Assembly (NCBI GenBank): GCA_030765065.1
Contig: CM060979.1
Location: 106,504,350 to 106,568,349, forward strand
Length of the DNA: 64,000 bases
Source of the DNA: Deroplatys truncata
Lineage: Eukaryota; Arthropoda; Insecta; Mantodea; Mantidae
Direction of reading: 5' to 3'
In this document: positions 1 through 10,875 of the stretch, one piece after another
Position numbering within the stretch: the stretch's first letter is position 1
Layout: each line of letters opens with the position of its first letter
Notes under the pieces: generated by a model
The model's database searches: none
Told to the model about the DNA's origin: nothing
The model's input: only the letters and a program-made list of their open reading frames with translations
Program-made: the position numbers and the translations under genes

Positions 1-1244
1 CAATTATTTCGTTTAACTCTCCGCTTATTATGACATAATCTGTTTTGATTACTTTTCTTACTTCATTTTGCAGCCCGTCGTTAGCAGTCCCTTTTTTCTA
101 CAAAAATAAAAGACATGGGAAAGAAAGAGTCGCTTCGTAACCTGGATGTTTAACTGATGCTATGCCTTTTATCGTTGATGATACGTTGTGCAAAGAATAA
201 GTGTATCTCTCGTTCAATCATTGTACTAATGATTTCGACGAAGAGATTGAGGCTAATAGATAATATGTTTGATTTGTACTTCATTGTCCTCGTATTTTAT
301 AAACACAGTATTATTATAAGCAGCACGAGGATTCTGATGACTAATGATATTTTAATGTTGCACCATAGCATTGCACGTGTACATAAATTCTTAGCATGGG
401 TCTATGAAAATGCACATCTGTAAGGCCATTATTTTTTCGATTTTACATAATTATTAGTCATTTCCTACCCTTTGCTCTTTAGATTTTGCACAAGGATAAC
501 TTTTCAAATATCAGAAGTTTTACTATCCAGCTGAGAAATAAGAATAATGCTGTACATCCTTTACTTGTAATATTGGAATAAAATTCCATTCCTATTTAAT
601 GTTTAGTCTGGAATGCGTGCTTGTGGCTTCTCTCAGGGAAGCATGTAGCATTACTATGGTTATGAATTCATGTCCCAAATTAGGGATGGGACAGGTCAAT
701 TTTCCATTTTTTGTGTTAATCAGTGCTTTCAGTTAGGTTACTGTTGTCCTTGTGTCGTATCATAAGCTGTGAATCGTCTTCATTTGCTATGAATTTGTAC
801 AATCTGAGAACTCAAAAAAGTTAACGTTACAGTATTGTACGACCTGTTTAAAACACTTCGTAATTATATTTTCATATTTTTCAAACAAGGACATGGGACA
901 AACACATTTTAATTAATTTTCTAGATTATCTCATCGTTTATCGTTTTTATCAGACTTACTTTTTCTACCAGTAGAACAATTATAGCCAGGTATAATTATT
1001 AACTATCTGTACACTTATTTTAATAGATTAAATAAATATAAAGTTGTATGTCTTTTTGTTATGTCAATTTTAAGCATCTCAGAGTCAAATTGTAGCTAAT
1101 TTTCCAAACAATTTTTGGTCATCAAAAACCATGATCTGATAAGCAATTCAAAATCCTTCTTATCTCATTCCAGAACATACCCTTCTGCCTCAGCTCAGCA
1201 GCTAATAAATGATTTCATACAATTGTCCCACGCTGTTGTTTTAG
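1..1244. other. Intron sequence upstream of the first visible Syt4 exon
   Basis: AT-rich non-coding sequence. No repeat family, tRNA-like motif or conserved coding block was recognised. A chance open frame of 88 codons at 157-423 has no recognisable similarity and no coding character. The stretch ends in a pyrimidine-rich tract and the TTTTAG acceptor at 1235-1244, so at least its right end is intron. Confidence 0.6.
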
Positions 1245-1461
1245 GTATAAGAGTGAGAAGAACGCCTTAGTTGTGAGCGTGGTGAAGTGCAAGGATCTAC
1301 CAGCCAAGGATCCTAATCTTGGCAGCAGCGATCCCTATGTGAAACTGCAGTTGTTGCCTGATAAACAACACAAAGTTAAGACTCGTGTGTTGCGCAAGAC
1401 ACGTAATCCTGTCTACGATGAGGACTTCACATTCTATGGCATCAACTTCAACCAATTACCG
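1245..1461 (+). CDS. Syt4: Synaptotagmin 4, exon encoding the first part of C2A
   Basis: Synaptotagmin 4 is a vesicle membrane protein with two cytoplasmic C2 domains. In insects it is known for roles at synapses, including retrograde signalling from the postsynaptic side. The exon opens after a TTTTAG acceptor, its first base completes a split codon, and 72 codons follow from Tyr-Lys-Ser-Glu-Lys to Asn-Gln-Leu-Pro. It covers the C2A beta strands with the Asp-Pro-Tyr-Val-Lys loop (residues 29-33), a polybasic stretch ([12 protein letters not shown], 37-48) and the block [12 protein letters not shown] (54-65), which is nearly invariant in Syt4 proteins. The donor GTAAGT begins at 1462, in phase 0. 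The open frame runs on to 1623 only by read-through into the intron. Other synaptotagmins are possible, but the exact wording of these blocks and the Ser in the next exon favour Syt4. Confidence 0.93.
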
Positions 1462-1738
1462 GTAAGTAGCCATTTCCTTGTTTTTATTGTTATTGATCTG
1501 AGTACAGTCTATTTGTCACTAGAACGTAAGTGGTTTGAACCAAGCCCATCTATAGTGAGAGTAATATTGCCTAAAATGTATTTACCTTTTGTTATCATGA
1601 ATTTCATTACTTTTGAAGTTTAATGAAACAGAACTATATTTCTGAAGATCGTGTTGAAGAACCAATAAACGGAAAATCTCCCGGATAACTTGATGTTTAC
1701 CTTAATACAACTTATAGGCATTGAATTAAACGGGTCTT

Positions 1739-1825
1739 GCAAAATCTGGTGTAATACATTTACATGACTTTCTCTACCCCCTATCGTTTATTAGTGGGTA
1801 TACAAACTATTCTTACTAAACCTTA
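1739..1825 (-). mobile_element. CTTTCTCTAC-family copy B, 3' terminal piece
   Basis: Reverse-complement match to the family's 3' end: AAAATCTG, GTAATACATTTACATGACTT, TCTCTAC, then TACAAACTATTCTTACT. It breaks off in a T-rich stretch where copy A begins. The same copy continues after copy A at 2738, so A is an insertion into B. Confidence 0.75.
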
Positions 1826-2737
1826 TTACTTTCTCTACTACGTATAGTAAGTAGGGGAAGTATTGCATTCCACCCAAAAATTCGATACCGAGTTTTCACC
1901 GGAAATACATGTTTTGAGACCTCCTGAATCCAAAAAAAGCATTTTTGGAAACATGTCCGTGTGTGTGTCTGTGTGTGTGTGTGTGTGTCTGTGTGTGTGT
2001 GTGTCTGTGTGTGTGTCTGTGTGTGTGTGTGTCTGTGAACAGCATAACTCAAAAACGAACAGTCGGAGACGCACCAAACTTGGTATTTAGGTTCAGTATC
2101 TTCCAGAGATGCGACACGAAGGTTTTCAAGAAAATCCCCCCACCCCAGACTACCCTTTACATGGAAGATTTTTCGAAAATTTTAATTTTCTCAAAAATGG
2201 CTCTAACGATTTTGATGAAAATATCATATGTTTAAGATAATGTCATGAGAAATGAAATGTATATCTCCAATTTTCTGGGAATGTCTCCAAAAGTATTCTT
2301 CATTGTGAACGACTTTTGCATAACTGGTAAACCATAAGAGATAGACAAAATTTTACTACACAAAAAATGTAGATCGCGTTAAAATACACAACTTATGTCA
2401 TATACATTTCTTTTGTTGAGTGAACCGTTTTCGAGATATTGCTTGTTATTTCCTTAAATTTTCCAATACTTATACTTTTTCTCAAATTCGTTATTCATTT
2501 TTTTTATGTCCTGGACATGCAAAGAGAATGGAATGCGCCACATAGCAACCGGCGTTAAAATATTTGACTATCGCTTAAAAGCTAGCATATTCCCCTTGCA
2601 TCTACAAGAAAATTAGCAATAAGTTTGACATCTCGATATCTCGTTTAACATGAAGCATATGGAGAATAGGCGTTTGTAAAATTAGATTGTACAAGAGTAG
2701 AGAAAGTCATGTGAGTGTAACACATCAGATTTTTTTT
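1826..2737 (+). mobile_element. CTTTCTCTAC-family dispersed repeat, full-length copy A
   Basis: This is the reference copy of an unnamed family present many times here. It begins ACTTTCTCTACTACG, runs through CATTCCACCCAAAAATTCGA, a TG-rich tract (1958-2035), AACAGCATAACTCAAAAACG and TCTTCCAGAGATGCGACACG. It ends GTAGAGAAAGTCATGTGAG, then ACACATCAGA and a T run. The subterminal ACTTTCTCTAC and GTAGAGAAAGT are inverted copies of each other. There is no coding capacity: open frames across the TG tract read as Thr/His or Cys/Val repeats. The copy lies inside another family member (B) on the opposite strand. Confidence 0.85.
1958..2035 (+). repeat. TG-rich microsatellite inside copy A
   Basis: TGTGTG runs interrupted by C about every 8-10 bases. 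The tract sits between the GCATTTTTGGA and AACAGCATAAC blocks of the family, the same place as in the other copies. Confidence 0.95.
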
Positions 2738-3349
2738 ATATCTACTACAGTTTAATCCAAATAAACCTTTGCAGAAATAGCTACATTATACATATCTTTT
2801 TATATACAAAGGGAACAGCAACAGTCAGTTTTTTTAAGAACTGGACCCTATATGCTAGCCTTAAAATTCCATAATGTTTCGTGAGAAACAACTGAATGTT
2901 GAAAAAGAGAATGACCAAGAAATGAACAATTCGAACCTTTAATAACAGGTATCTCAGAGATGTCTTATACCAAAAAATTTATTTAAAATAAATTGTGTGT
3001 TTTAATAAGATCTACATTTTTTGTGTAGTACATTTTCGTCTATCGCTTAACGTTTATCAGTTATGAAGAATTATACAAAATTCCTTCCGAATGAAGGACT
3101 TCACAAGTTATTCTCAGAAAATTCTAGTTATACATATTTTTTTTGTAAATATTCTTTATGAAGAATTTTAATAAAAATGTTAGTGATATTTCTTTAGAAA
3201 ATAAAAAAAATTCGAAATATCTTCCATGTAAAGTGTAGTTTTGGGTGGGGATTTTCTTGAATATATTCGTGTCGCATCTTTGGAAGATACTGAACCTAAA
3301 TACGAAGTTTGGTACTTATCCCACTTTTCGGTTTTTGTGTTTGTACACA

Positions 3350-3398
<49 letters not shown>

Positions 3399-3544
3399 GC
3401 GCGCGGATCTTTCTCTAAAAATGCTTTCTATTGGATTAGCGGCACTGAAAGCATGTACTTCCGAATAAGTCTCGGTATCGAATTTTTGAGTGTAATGCAA
3501 TACGTTCTCTACCTACTATGTACGCGGCAGAGAAAGTAAAAAAA
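2738..3544 (-). mobile_element. CTTTCTCTAC-family copy B, main part
   Basis: Minus-strand copy with family blocks in reverse order: TTTAATCCAAATAAACCTTT, then TTCCTTCCGAATGAAG, TTCCATGTAAAG, GTCGCATCTTTGGAAGATAC, a CA microsatellite at 3348-3398, and the 5' end GGCAGAGAAAGTAAAAAAA at 3527-3544. It carries on directly from the piece at 1739-1825 once copy A is removed. Confidence 0.8.
3348..3398. repeat. CA microsatellite in copy B
   Basis: About 24 CA dinucleotides followed by a short CG run. It lies at the fixed microsatellite position of the 0.85-kb family, on the opposite strand. Confidence 0.95.
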
Positions 3545-5980
3545 TGGCCGAAGTAGTGTTATTATTGGCTACGGTAGGTAGAAACTGTAAAGGAAGCTTT
3601 ATGGACAGATATTGCTCTACACTTGTGAAGAAATAAATTTATTTTGTCAGCATTGAAGTTGGCCGCGTCCTGAAGTCGGAATTTCCCGGCCTTTGACAGA
3701 ACTGCTCTCCCGTTGTAGATTTTCTCGTCTGGTTGGACAGCGTTTAGCCGTATTGACTCTGTAATGTCTACAAGGGAGGTAAATTATGTACCTTTGGCGA
3801 TAATGGAAACATGGACCGTAATAAATGTTAACTTTACTGTTCAGTTATTCATACACATTCTGCAATGCGCGCTACCACTCCATTAATTATTCGAGGCAAA
3901 CAACTCAATCATCACAATTTTCTAACACTATGAGTTTACTTACGATTAACATAGCGTAAGACTGCGGGGTTTCTAAGTTCTCTAAAACTTTATAGGGCGA
4001 TCTTTGCCAGTGTGCTTAGCCACGGCCTTACTTACACGAGCGCAGAGTTCAGAGAAGTGAAGTTACTTGCGATTTGTAATTTTCACCATGTCGGATTTAA
4101 TTCCTACTCCCCATATGTCACGTGATTACTTTGCTCGCTTCTTTAATCGCGTTGTTTCCTGTTTTGCATTCGCTAGTTCATATTCCTTACTTTGAATTGA
4201 AGCAGTATTTTTAACACTTAAATAATTTCAATCAAATTATATAATATGCAAATTCAATAACAGCTCGCCTTGAAGCAATATGTGTATGTAATAATTTGTA
4301 AAATGTATGTAACGGTCGTTGCACATGCTTATATTATTGTATCCATGTGTAATGATGTTATGTGAATATATTACGTAATTTAATAATGTAGGAGCTGCAA
4401 GAATAATGAGTTAAACGTTGCTAACAATGAGGTAACCTTGGGACAATAATAAGTTTGAGAGTTTAAATGTTATTTGTGATTCTTGGAAGCATTAATGTAA
4501 TTTTAGTGACTGTTTATAAAAAATAGCCAATCAACAACCAGAAAAAGCTTTTGTTTAGTGCAGGTATTCTATTGGAGTAAAAATAGCCAATCAGAGTCTT
4601 GAAATACAGAAATTTACAAGTTTAGACGGTTGAAATCTAGTCAGTTGCCTGCGGACAGTGTTTGTAACTGGATGCGAGATGCGTCTTCGAGAAAATAAAT
4701 ACGTATTCGTGTGAGACAAAAATAGTATATGTATTAAAAAGTGCGGGTATTAAATAAAAGAATCTCATAGCTCTCAATATCAGTGAAGTGCTGTTTAATT
4801 TGTGCCAAGGATTAATAAAAAGGAGTGAATTAAAACTTAAAATCTGTGTAAGCCTACATTCTTGTCACATCACGCCCTGCCAAGACTTCCATGTCTCTAA
4901 TAATAATACTGACACAACCGAGGCAAACATAAATATTTAATATTTAAAGAAACACTTTAATTACAAAGTTAATATTTTTTAAACTTGGGGCAAAGGCCAC
5001 CTAAAAATACATTTGGGGGAAGGCTACCGGAAACTGTTTACTATACGTGCGGTTGCAGCTACTGCAAGTTCGGCTCTCCAACAGTTGAAATACGATACAA
5101 CTGTTTCAATACAAACTACTTCAAATCGGCTTTTCATACGTAAAGAACAATTCTACTTCAAATTGACGCCCAAAGCGTGGTGCAAACAACTCCAACAAAA
5201 CACCTACTTCAAAATTTATTGGCTAAGATTTCGGGCTATTTCTTTTAATTTCTAGCTTTCTCTTTCCGATGGTACTAATTAAAATTAGTTGAATCTAAAC
5301 TGTATCACGTACGCAGTTTTACACTATAATATTCTTTCTTTTCTTAAATGGCAGGCACTTCCAACTTTGAAAAGGAATCGCAACATTCCGAGCCCTTTGT
5401 CCATAAACCTTGAGTCTCGCTTCCTCGCCTTTTGTGTTTCGATGCGCCTGACCCAAGGTGGGGAACAGGTGGCTAGCACGGTTCCTCTCCATCACAAGTT
5501 ACAATATTATATTATATATAAGGTTTTTCCCATACAAGTTACAACATTAAATACAGCATTTTGTATCTACATTAGTACTATTGTGTGGTTGCAATCACTT
5601 CGTAACATTCCATCATTTATGTTATAGTAGTATTAATTTATACATGATTAATTTATTTTAAATAATTACTGGACCATGTTGGACGGCATCAGTATGCAAT
5701 GTAGTTGAGATTTCCTTCCATCAAACAAAACTTCCATGAGTCTTAGTCGTTGCATAAGCCCCAGTTTTCCATAAAAATTGCGTTTAAATTTATCAAACAA
5801 AGTTGTATGGTAACACATGTACTTAAGTAAACCGGAGACGTGTTGAGGCTACGAGTAGAAATTGTAGTAAAGTTTGCATTGCACGACATTTTAAACAACA
5901 TTTGTGTGTCTTTTGTCTTCAGTCTCAGATATGTTCATTGTGGGTTAACATGAAAACTGATGCAACAGACAGTGTGTTCA
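3545..5980. other. Intron sequence without recognised genes
   Basis: Apart from the LTR-like stretch described separately (about 4340-4880), I recognise nothing here. The open frames at 5013-5255 and 5289-5627 resemble no known protein and look accidental. Confidence 0.5.
4340..4880 (+). promoter_or_regulatory. LTR- or promoter-like stretch with two CCAAT boxes
   Basis: Two copies of AAAAATAGCCAATCA lie about 57 bp apart (near 4522 and 4579). About 60 bp after the second is a TCAGTTGCCTGCGGACAGTG block that resembles an arthropod initiator with downstream elements. AATAAA-type signals follow near 4695 and 4754. The layout would suit the U3-R-U5 of a solo LTR, but I could not define ends or a target-site duplication. 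A chance promoter-like composition remains possible. Confidence 0.3.
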
Positions 5981-6476
5981 TATTACTTTCTCTACAATAT
6001 ATTTATGTAAATAGAGGAAGCATGGTATTTCACACAAAACCTTGATGTCAAGTTTTTAGAAAAATGTCCTTATTCTTATGTCTGTGAACACTATAACTCA
6101 AAAACAAAAAAATCGGATAAATAATATTAAATTTGGCATTTAAATTCAGTCCACTCCAAAACTACCCTTTGAATCTAAAATTTCTAAAAATATTTATTTT
6201 ATCAAAAATAGCTATAACGATGTTGATTAAAATGGCATATTCTTAAGGTACTTACATGACAAATAAAATGTATATGTTGGTTTTCTGGGAATAGCCTCTA
6301 AAGTCCTCTTCTTTCGGGAGGGATTTTATATAATTTTGATAACCTGCGTCTGATACAGACAAAAACTTACTATACTAGAAAAATGTAGTTCTCTTTAAAA
6401 CACACAATTTATCAAATACATTTTATGTAGTATCAGCCATACCAAGATATCTGTTTTTGCTTATTTGATTTATTCC

Positions 6477-6487
6477 GTACGTTTGTG
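6477..6487. repeat. Target-site duplication, left, of the SINE in copy C
   Basis: GTACGTTTGTG, repeated exactly at 6752-6762 on the other side of the SINE. Confidence 0.9.
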
Positions 6488-6751
6488 GTGTTGTCGTCCT
6501 AGTGGTACCATGCTAGCCTCTAGTTCCCAAGGTCGCGGGTTCAAACCCGGCGGAGGGCGATGGATTTTTTTTCGGGGTAAAAATCCTTAGCATGGCTTCC
6601 TTCGGAGGGGAAGTAAAGCCGGTGGTCCCGTGTTGTAGATTTACGGCACGTAAAAGAACCTCAAGCCTGATCAAGAGGCCTCTGATCAAAATTACTGTTT
6701 TTTTCGCGCCCAATATAGAATGGGACGTCCATAAATAAAAAAACTCAATCA
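6488..6751 (+). mobile_element. tRNA-derived SINE, copy 1
   Basis: The head is tRNA-like, with CTAGTGGTACCATGC standing where an A box lies (degenerate here) and a clear B box, CGGGTTCAAACCCGG, near 6538. The body continues with CTTCCTTCGGAGGGGAAG, a CCGGTGGTCCCGTG block and TTTACGGCACGTAAAAGAAC. The tail is ATAAATAAAAAAACTCAATC. It is flanked by an exact 11-bp duplication, so both ends are certain. SINEs are copied by LINE-encoded reverse transcriptase and carry an internal RNA polymerase III promoter. A second copy lies at 17017-17312. Confidence 0.92.
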
Positions 6752-7156
6752 GTACGTTTGTGATTTTGTTGAAGTCCTGCCGCTGTTCATTTGTTCCTCA
6801 CGATGTCATGGAAAGAGTATGGAGTTTCAAAGCCAGCATACAGAGACATATATTTATTATTTCTGCTTTCTGCACCTCCTTTTGTCTACAACGAAATGTG
6901 TAACTAAACTATTTCGTCAAAGATTTAGTCCGATTAATGTGAAGTAGGTGGAAAAGTAAGCTATCGTAGGATAGGCTTGTAGTAACTAATCTTATATAAA
7001 AATAAACTATAGTGGGTGGAGAAAGTCTGTGAATATATGCTCTTTGCGAATAACACTTAACAGTATTTTCTAAAATATGAGTAGAACTAAAATATATAAG
7101 GTCACTGAAAGTATTGCTAAGATGCTTATTGGAATGAACAAATTTGCTGTATAATA

Positions 7157-8517
7157 CAGGGTTATTCTAAATTAGTTACCTGATAATAAAGCTAAATTAT
7201 ACATAGTTATCTTACGTAGTTTATTTCTGTTTCCATTACATACATTGACATTAACATTAAGTTTTATTTGCATTGTTTACAAATGTTCAATGTGATTCCC
7301 TTTTGTCACTCGGCAGATATCCCACCTGTACGACAGTTCATCTCAGATACGCGTGATCATGTCCGCATCTACCCGAGCTACCGCTACGTTAATTCGTTGA
7401 CGAAGCTCATCGAGATTGATTGAAGTGGAGAGTTGTACACGTTATCTTTAATGTATCCCCAAAGACTGAAATCCAGCGGTGTTAAATCGCGAGATCGTGG
7501 AGGCCAAGCTATGTTCCCGCCACGTCCAATCCAAGCGGGAGTGGTGTGGGATAGGTACGTAGTGACCTCATGGTGGTAATGAGGAGGTGCTCCATCTTGT
7601 TGACAAATGAAATTATCTCTCATATATCCTTGCAACTGTGGCATCAGGTAGTTTTCCAATATATCTAGATATGTGATGCCAGTCACACTCTTCTCATAAA
7701 AAAAGAATGGTCCATACACTTTCACGGAGCTTAGCGCACAGAACACATTCAGTTTTGGTGAGTTACGTGTATGTTCCAGGCATTCGTCGGTTTCTGTGAA
7801 CCCCATATCCTTACATTGTGGCGATTAACTGTACCACTAAGGTGAAAAGTTGCCTCGTCACCGAACACAATCTTATTAAGAAAACTATCGTCTTCTTCCA
7901 TCCTGTTCAGCATGTTCCGCACAGAACTCATAACGTTTAAGCTTGTCATTAGCACTCAATGCCTGAACCAGTTGCAACTTGTACCTCTTACACTGCAGTC
8001 GTTGTCGTAAAATTCTCCATAACGTAGGTTGTGGAATGGACAGCTCCAAACTTGCTCTAGTTGTAGACTTCTTTGGACTTCGTGCATAAGTTCTTCTCAC
8101 GGCTTCCACAACGTGGCCTGCTACAGGAGGGCGTCCCTGTCCTTTCCCTCGGTGTCCCACACAACTTGTTTCTACGAATCGATCATACCATGTTTTGATA
8201 GTTTTCACCTGCGGGGGAGTTTTTTGATACTTTGTACGAAAACGTCTTTGTGTGGTAATTTGCGATTTAGTTTCATGAAACCACAGCCAACACTGCGCGC
8301 GCTCCGCACCGCTGTAAGACTCCATGGCTTCAGGTGTTGCGAGTGCTTCACATTTTCCCCGCCAGACCAGCGAGCGAGTGCATGTAGCGAAGTCTGCCGA
8401 CCATGTTTAAAACTTGATGATATGACATAAGGTTTGATGAACATCGGAATAAATTCCCGTCAACAGTTTCAAAATAATTCATTCATACTTTCAGGTAACT
8501 AATTTAGAATAACCCTG
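7157..8517 (-). mobile_element. Mariner/Tc superfamily DNA transposon with intact ends
   Basis: The element is 1361 bp with perfect inverted repeats of 27 bp beginning CAGGGTTATTCTAAATTAGT, at 7157-7183 and 8491-8517. It is flanked by the TA dinucleotide expected for this superfamily (7155-7156 and 8518-8519). The single transposase gene lies on the minus strand and is broken by two frameshifts, so the copy is dead although the ends remain complete. Confidence 0.93.
7384..8325 (-). pseudogene. Frameshifted mariner-type transposase
   Basis: The reading frame starts at 8325 and encodes a helix-turn-helix DNA-binding region (residues about 10-120, including TIKTWYDRFVETSCVGHRG and PQPTLWRILRQRL). 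A frameshift near 7920 moves the first catalytic block, FGDEATFHLSG, into another frame (7955-7749). A second near 7806 restores the original frame for CQQDGAPPHYH and the WPPRSRDLTPLDFSLWGYIK block. The spacing from the second to the third catalytic Asp is 40 residues. That is longer than in classical mariners (34) and close to the DD41D (rosa-like) group. All three acidic residues can still be seen, but not in one frame. Confidence 0.85.
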
Positions 8518-8693
8518 TATAACACAAAACAAAGTTTTCATGTGGGTATTGATTGGCAACTGGCTACTTAGCACTGTTGGAGTCTACCCGTATGTAGAGC
8601 ATAGCATGAAAAGCGCATTCTTCCTTGGGAAAACTCATTTTTTCTGTATTTATGCGATTTATATACTGTAATTTTAAATTATTAAAGAATATT

Positions 8694-9290
8694 GTCACGT
8701 AGCTGTGGGCCTTAGTTATTGGTAGAAGGGCTGCGGCGCGCCAACCGACCGACTAGCCGGGTGAAAGTGCTCTCGCCAGCTTAAACACCAGAAGCGCTAT
8801 CGAGAGATAATGGGATTGTTCTGGAACCTTCTTTTTCTCCGCCTTCAGAATATTCTAGAATATCTGGAAAACCTCAATAGCTATATAAGCGAGAGTGCTC
8901 GTGAATTCCTGAGTTGATGAGTGCGACATCAGATGCGTGAGTTTCTGACGACAGTTGTGATTACACTGAGTGTTGTTACTGCGAGAGATTAGAAGCGCCT
9001 TGTGTTCGATTTCCCAGTGAGTGAATCATCGAAAGAAGAGGCTGCGTCTATGTCGCGAAGATAAGTGAAGTGTCAGGGAAAATTGAACCAGATCACATTA
9101 GTAAAGTGACAGAGAGAACTAAGTGAAGTTACAGTGAAAATTGAATTAGATTACTTAGTGAAGTGGTAATGTAAACTGGACAAAGTCACAATATCGATAC
9201 GCTTTGTTTGATTTTTCTGCAGAATTTTATTTGTATTTCTTTTCAATGATTTAATTCATTGTTATCTCAATCATCGGATAGAAGATGTGG
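8694..9290 (+). promoter_or_regulatory. Possible solo LTR with TATA box
   Basis: The stretch begins TGTCACGTAGCTGTGG and is GC-rich against its surroundings. It has TATATAAGCGAGAG near 8882 followed 30-60 bp later by purine-rich transcribed-type sequence, and repeated AGTGAAGT words near 9065-9170. TG at the start and a lone TATA box fit the LTR of a retrotransposon left as a solo copy. No flanking duplication or second LTR was found, so the ends are guesses. Confidence 0.33.
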
Positions 9291-9609
9291 TGGCTCTAAA
9301 GTGGACGTTTGTTTATGGTCTTCTAAGATTTTGTTTTGAGAAATTGCATATTAAATCTGTTTACATTTTCGGTTTTTACTTTCGTTAAAAATCAATAATA
9401 TGTACTGAATACGCACCGAAACCATTGCATTGCAATTAGGCTGGAACTTCCAATATTGCTAGTACCACTGCCGACAGGTTATTGCAAATAAGCATGTTCA
9501 TACTGCCGTAAAACAGCGGCTTGTTTTAACTCTATTTTCTTGTGGCTTGGGTTATCTTTGGAACTCCTTTTGCTCTGGAAGATATGCTCTGGGGAAGTGT
9601 TTACATATA

Positions 9610-9633
9610 GCAATCAATCAATCAATCAATCAC
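9610..9633. repeat. CAAT tetranucleotide microsatellite
   Basis: Five tandem copies of the tetranucleotide CAAT/TCAA. Confidence 0.85.
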
Positions 9634-9974
9634 AGGTAGGTATATCCACCCGAACGTCTCGTGTATTTTCCAGAAAAATATAGAGCGAACTCAATACAGC
9701 AGGTGTATTTATTAAGCGTGCGACTAAATTCCTGTTGGGAAAGAAGCTTAGGTTGTATATTTATTTTACATCTATTCTACATGTTTTCAAAAAAAGGCTC
9801 AGACTTTCGAGACATGACATTCAAACCTGTGAAACTATTAAAAAGGTATATCTTATCTGTTGCAATAAGACCAGTAACAATCTGAAAAGCTATCTGAAGA
9901 AGCTGAAGGAGCTTTTAGCTTTCCTTTGTTTCCTTCTGTTTTCCTTCTTACCTTCTCCCTTCTCCTATCCTTCA

Positions 9975-10798
9975 TTTTTACTTTCTCTAAAATTACCTAG
10001 GAGGTAGACTAAACTATTGCATTCCACCCAAAAAAATTATCACGGCAACCACATGCTTTGAGGGCTCCTTTAAAATACTTCGTGTGTGTACAACATAATT
10101 GAAAAACGAAATGTCAAGTAAGTAACAAACTATGTCCAAAGATGCCACAAGAGGACTTTAAAGAAAATCCTCACACTCCAAATTGCACTTTATAGGAAAC
10201 ATTTTTCGTTGTACTAATTATCGCAAAAATGGCTTTTGACGAATTTCATTAAAATGCTATTTATGTATTTAAGTTGTTTACTTGCCAAATAAACTGTATA
10301 TCTTGAATTTCCTGAGAATAGATTGTGAGGTCCTCTTCATTCTGAAAGAATTTTTTATAATCTTGTATAATAATTGAAAACAGTAAGAGACAGACAAAAA
10401 GCTACTAAGCATAAAATGTATGTATAACTCTTTAAAACACATAATTCATTTAAATAACTTTTTGTATGGCGTGAACCATTTCCAAGATATCTGTTGATAC
10501 TGGTTTGAATTGTTCAATACTTTTTATTTTTTTGAAGTTCTATCAAGCGATGTCAAGAAAAGAGAAGAAATTTCTAGGTTGGCGTACAGCATACGCTTTT
10601 AAGCATTTGACAATCTCTTCTGCTTCCTATATCAACTTGTATCTATAATTAAATGTGCAGTGAAACTACTTCTACCGACTTTTCTCGATCAACGTGAAAT
10701 AGATGCAAAAATAAGCTTTGGTAAGAGTATTTTGTAGAAAATATATAAAAATAAGCGATGGTGGGTAGAAAAATTATATGAATGTAACACATCACAGT
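9975..10798 (+). mobile_element. CTTTCTCTAC-family copy D
   Basis: Starts TTTTTACTTTCTCTA at 9976 and includes CATTCCACCCAAAAAAATT. The TG tract is only TGTGTGTG. It ends near AATGTAACACATCAC (10798). It is more diverged than copies A and E and lies immediately upstream of copy E in the same orientation. Confidence 0.8.
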
Positions 10799-10875
10799 TT
10801 AAGCTGTCTCACCATCCGTTATTCCTTGCAATTTCATTGAAAGTGCATGGAATTACAAGGCATGTTTTACAACCA

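Larger units (their letters stand above)
5981..7045 (+). mobile_element. CTTTCTCTAC-family copy C, interrupted by a SINE
   Basis: The copy starts ATTACTTTCTCTAC near 5983 and keeps the blocks TGTGAACACTATAACTCAAAAAC, TTTTCTGGGAATAG and CAAGATATCTG. At 6488-6751 a tRNA-derived SINE is inserted, flanked by an 11-bp duplication, and the family sequence then resumes (CGATGTCATGGAAAGAGTAT). The end is GGTGGAGAAAGTCTGTGAAT near 7040. This copy has only a very short TG tract. Confidence 0.8.
8518..9974. other. Intron sequence, partly LTR-like
   Basis: It contains an LTR- or promoter-like stretch (about 8694-9290, given separately), a short CAAT tetranucleotide run near 9610-9633, and a C/T-rich tract at about 9918-9975. 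No coding region is recognised. Confidence 0.5.

Noticed and set aside
1273-1623. A separate 116-codon gene starting at 1273
   Set aside because: It is the Syt4 exon entered at an internal GTG and read through the GTAAGT donor into intron 1.
1816-2235. Thr/His or Cys/Val repeat open frames over TG/CA tracts (also near 3180-3539, 10809-11151 and 13986-14202)
   Set aside because: Microsatellite read-through inside a non-coding repeat family.
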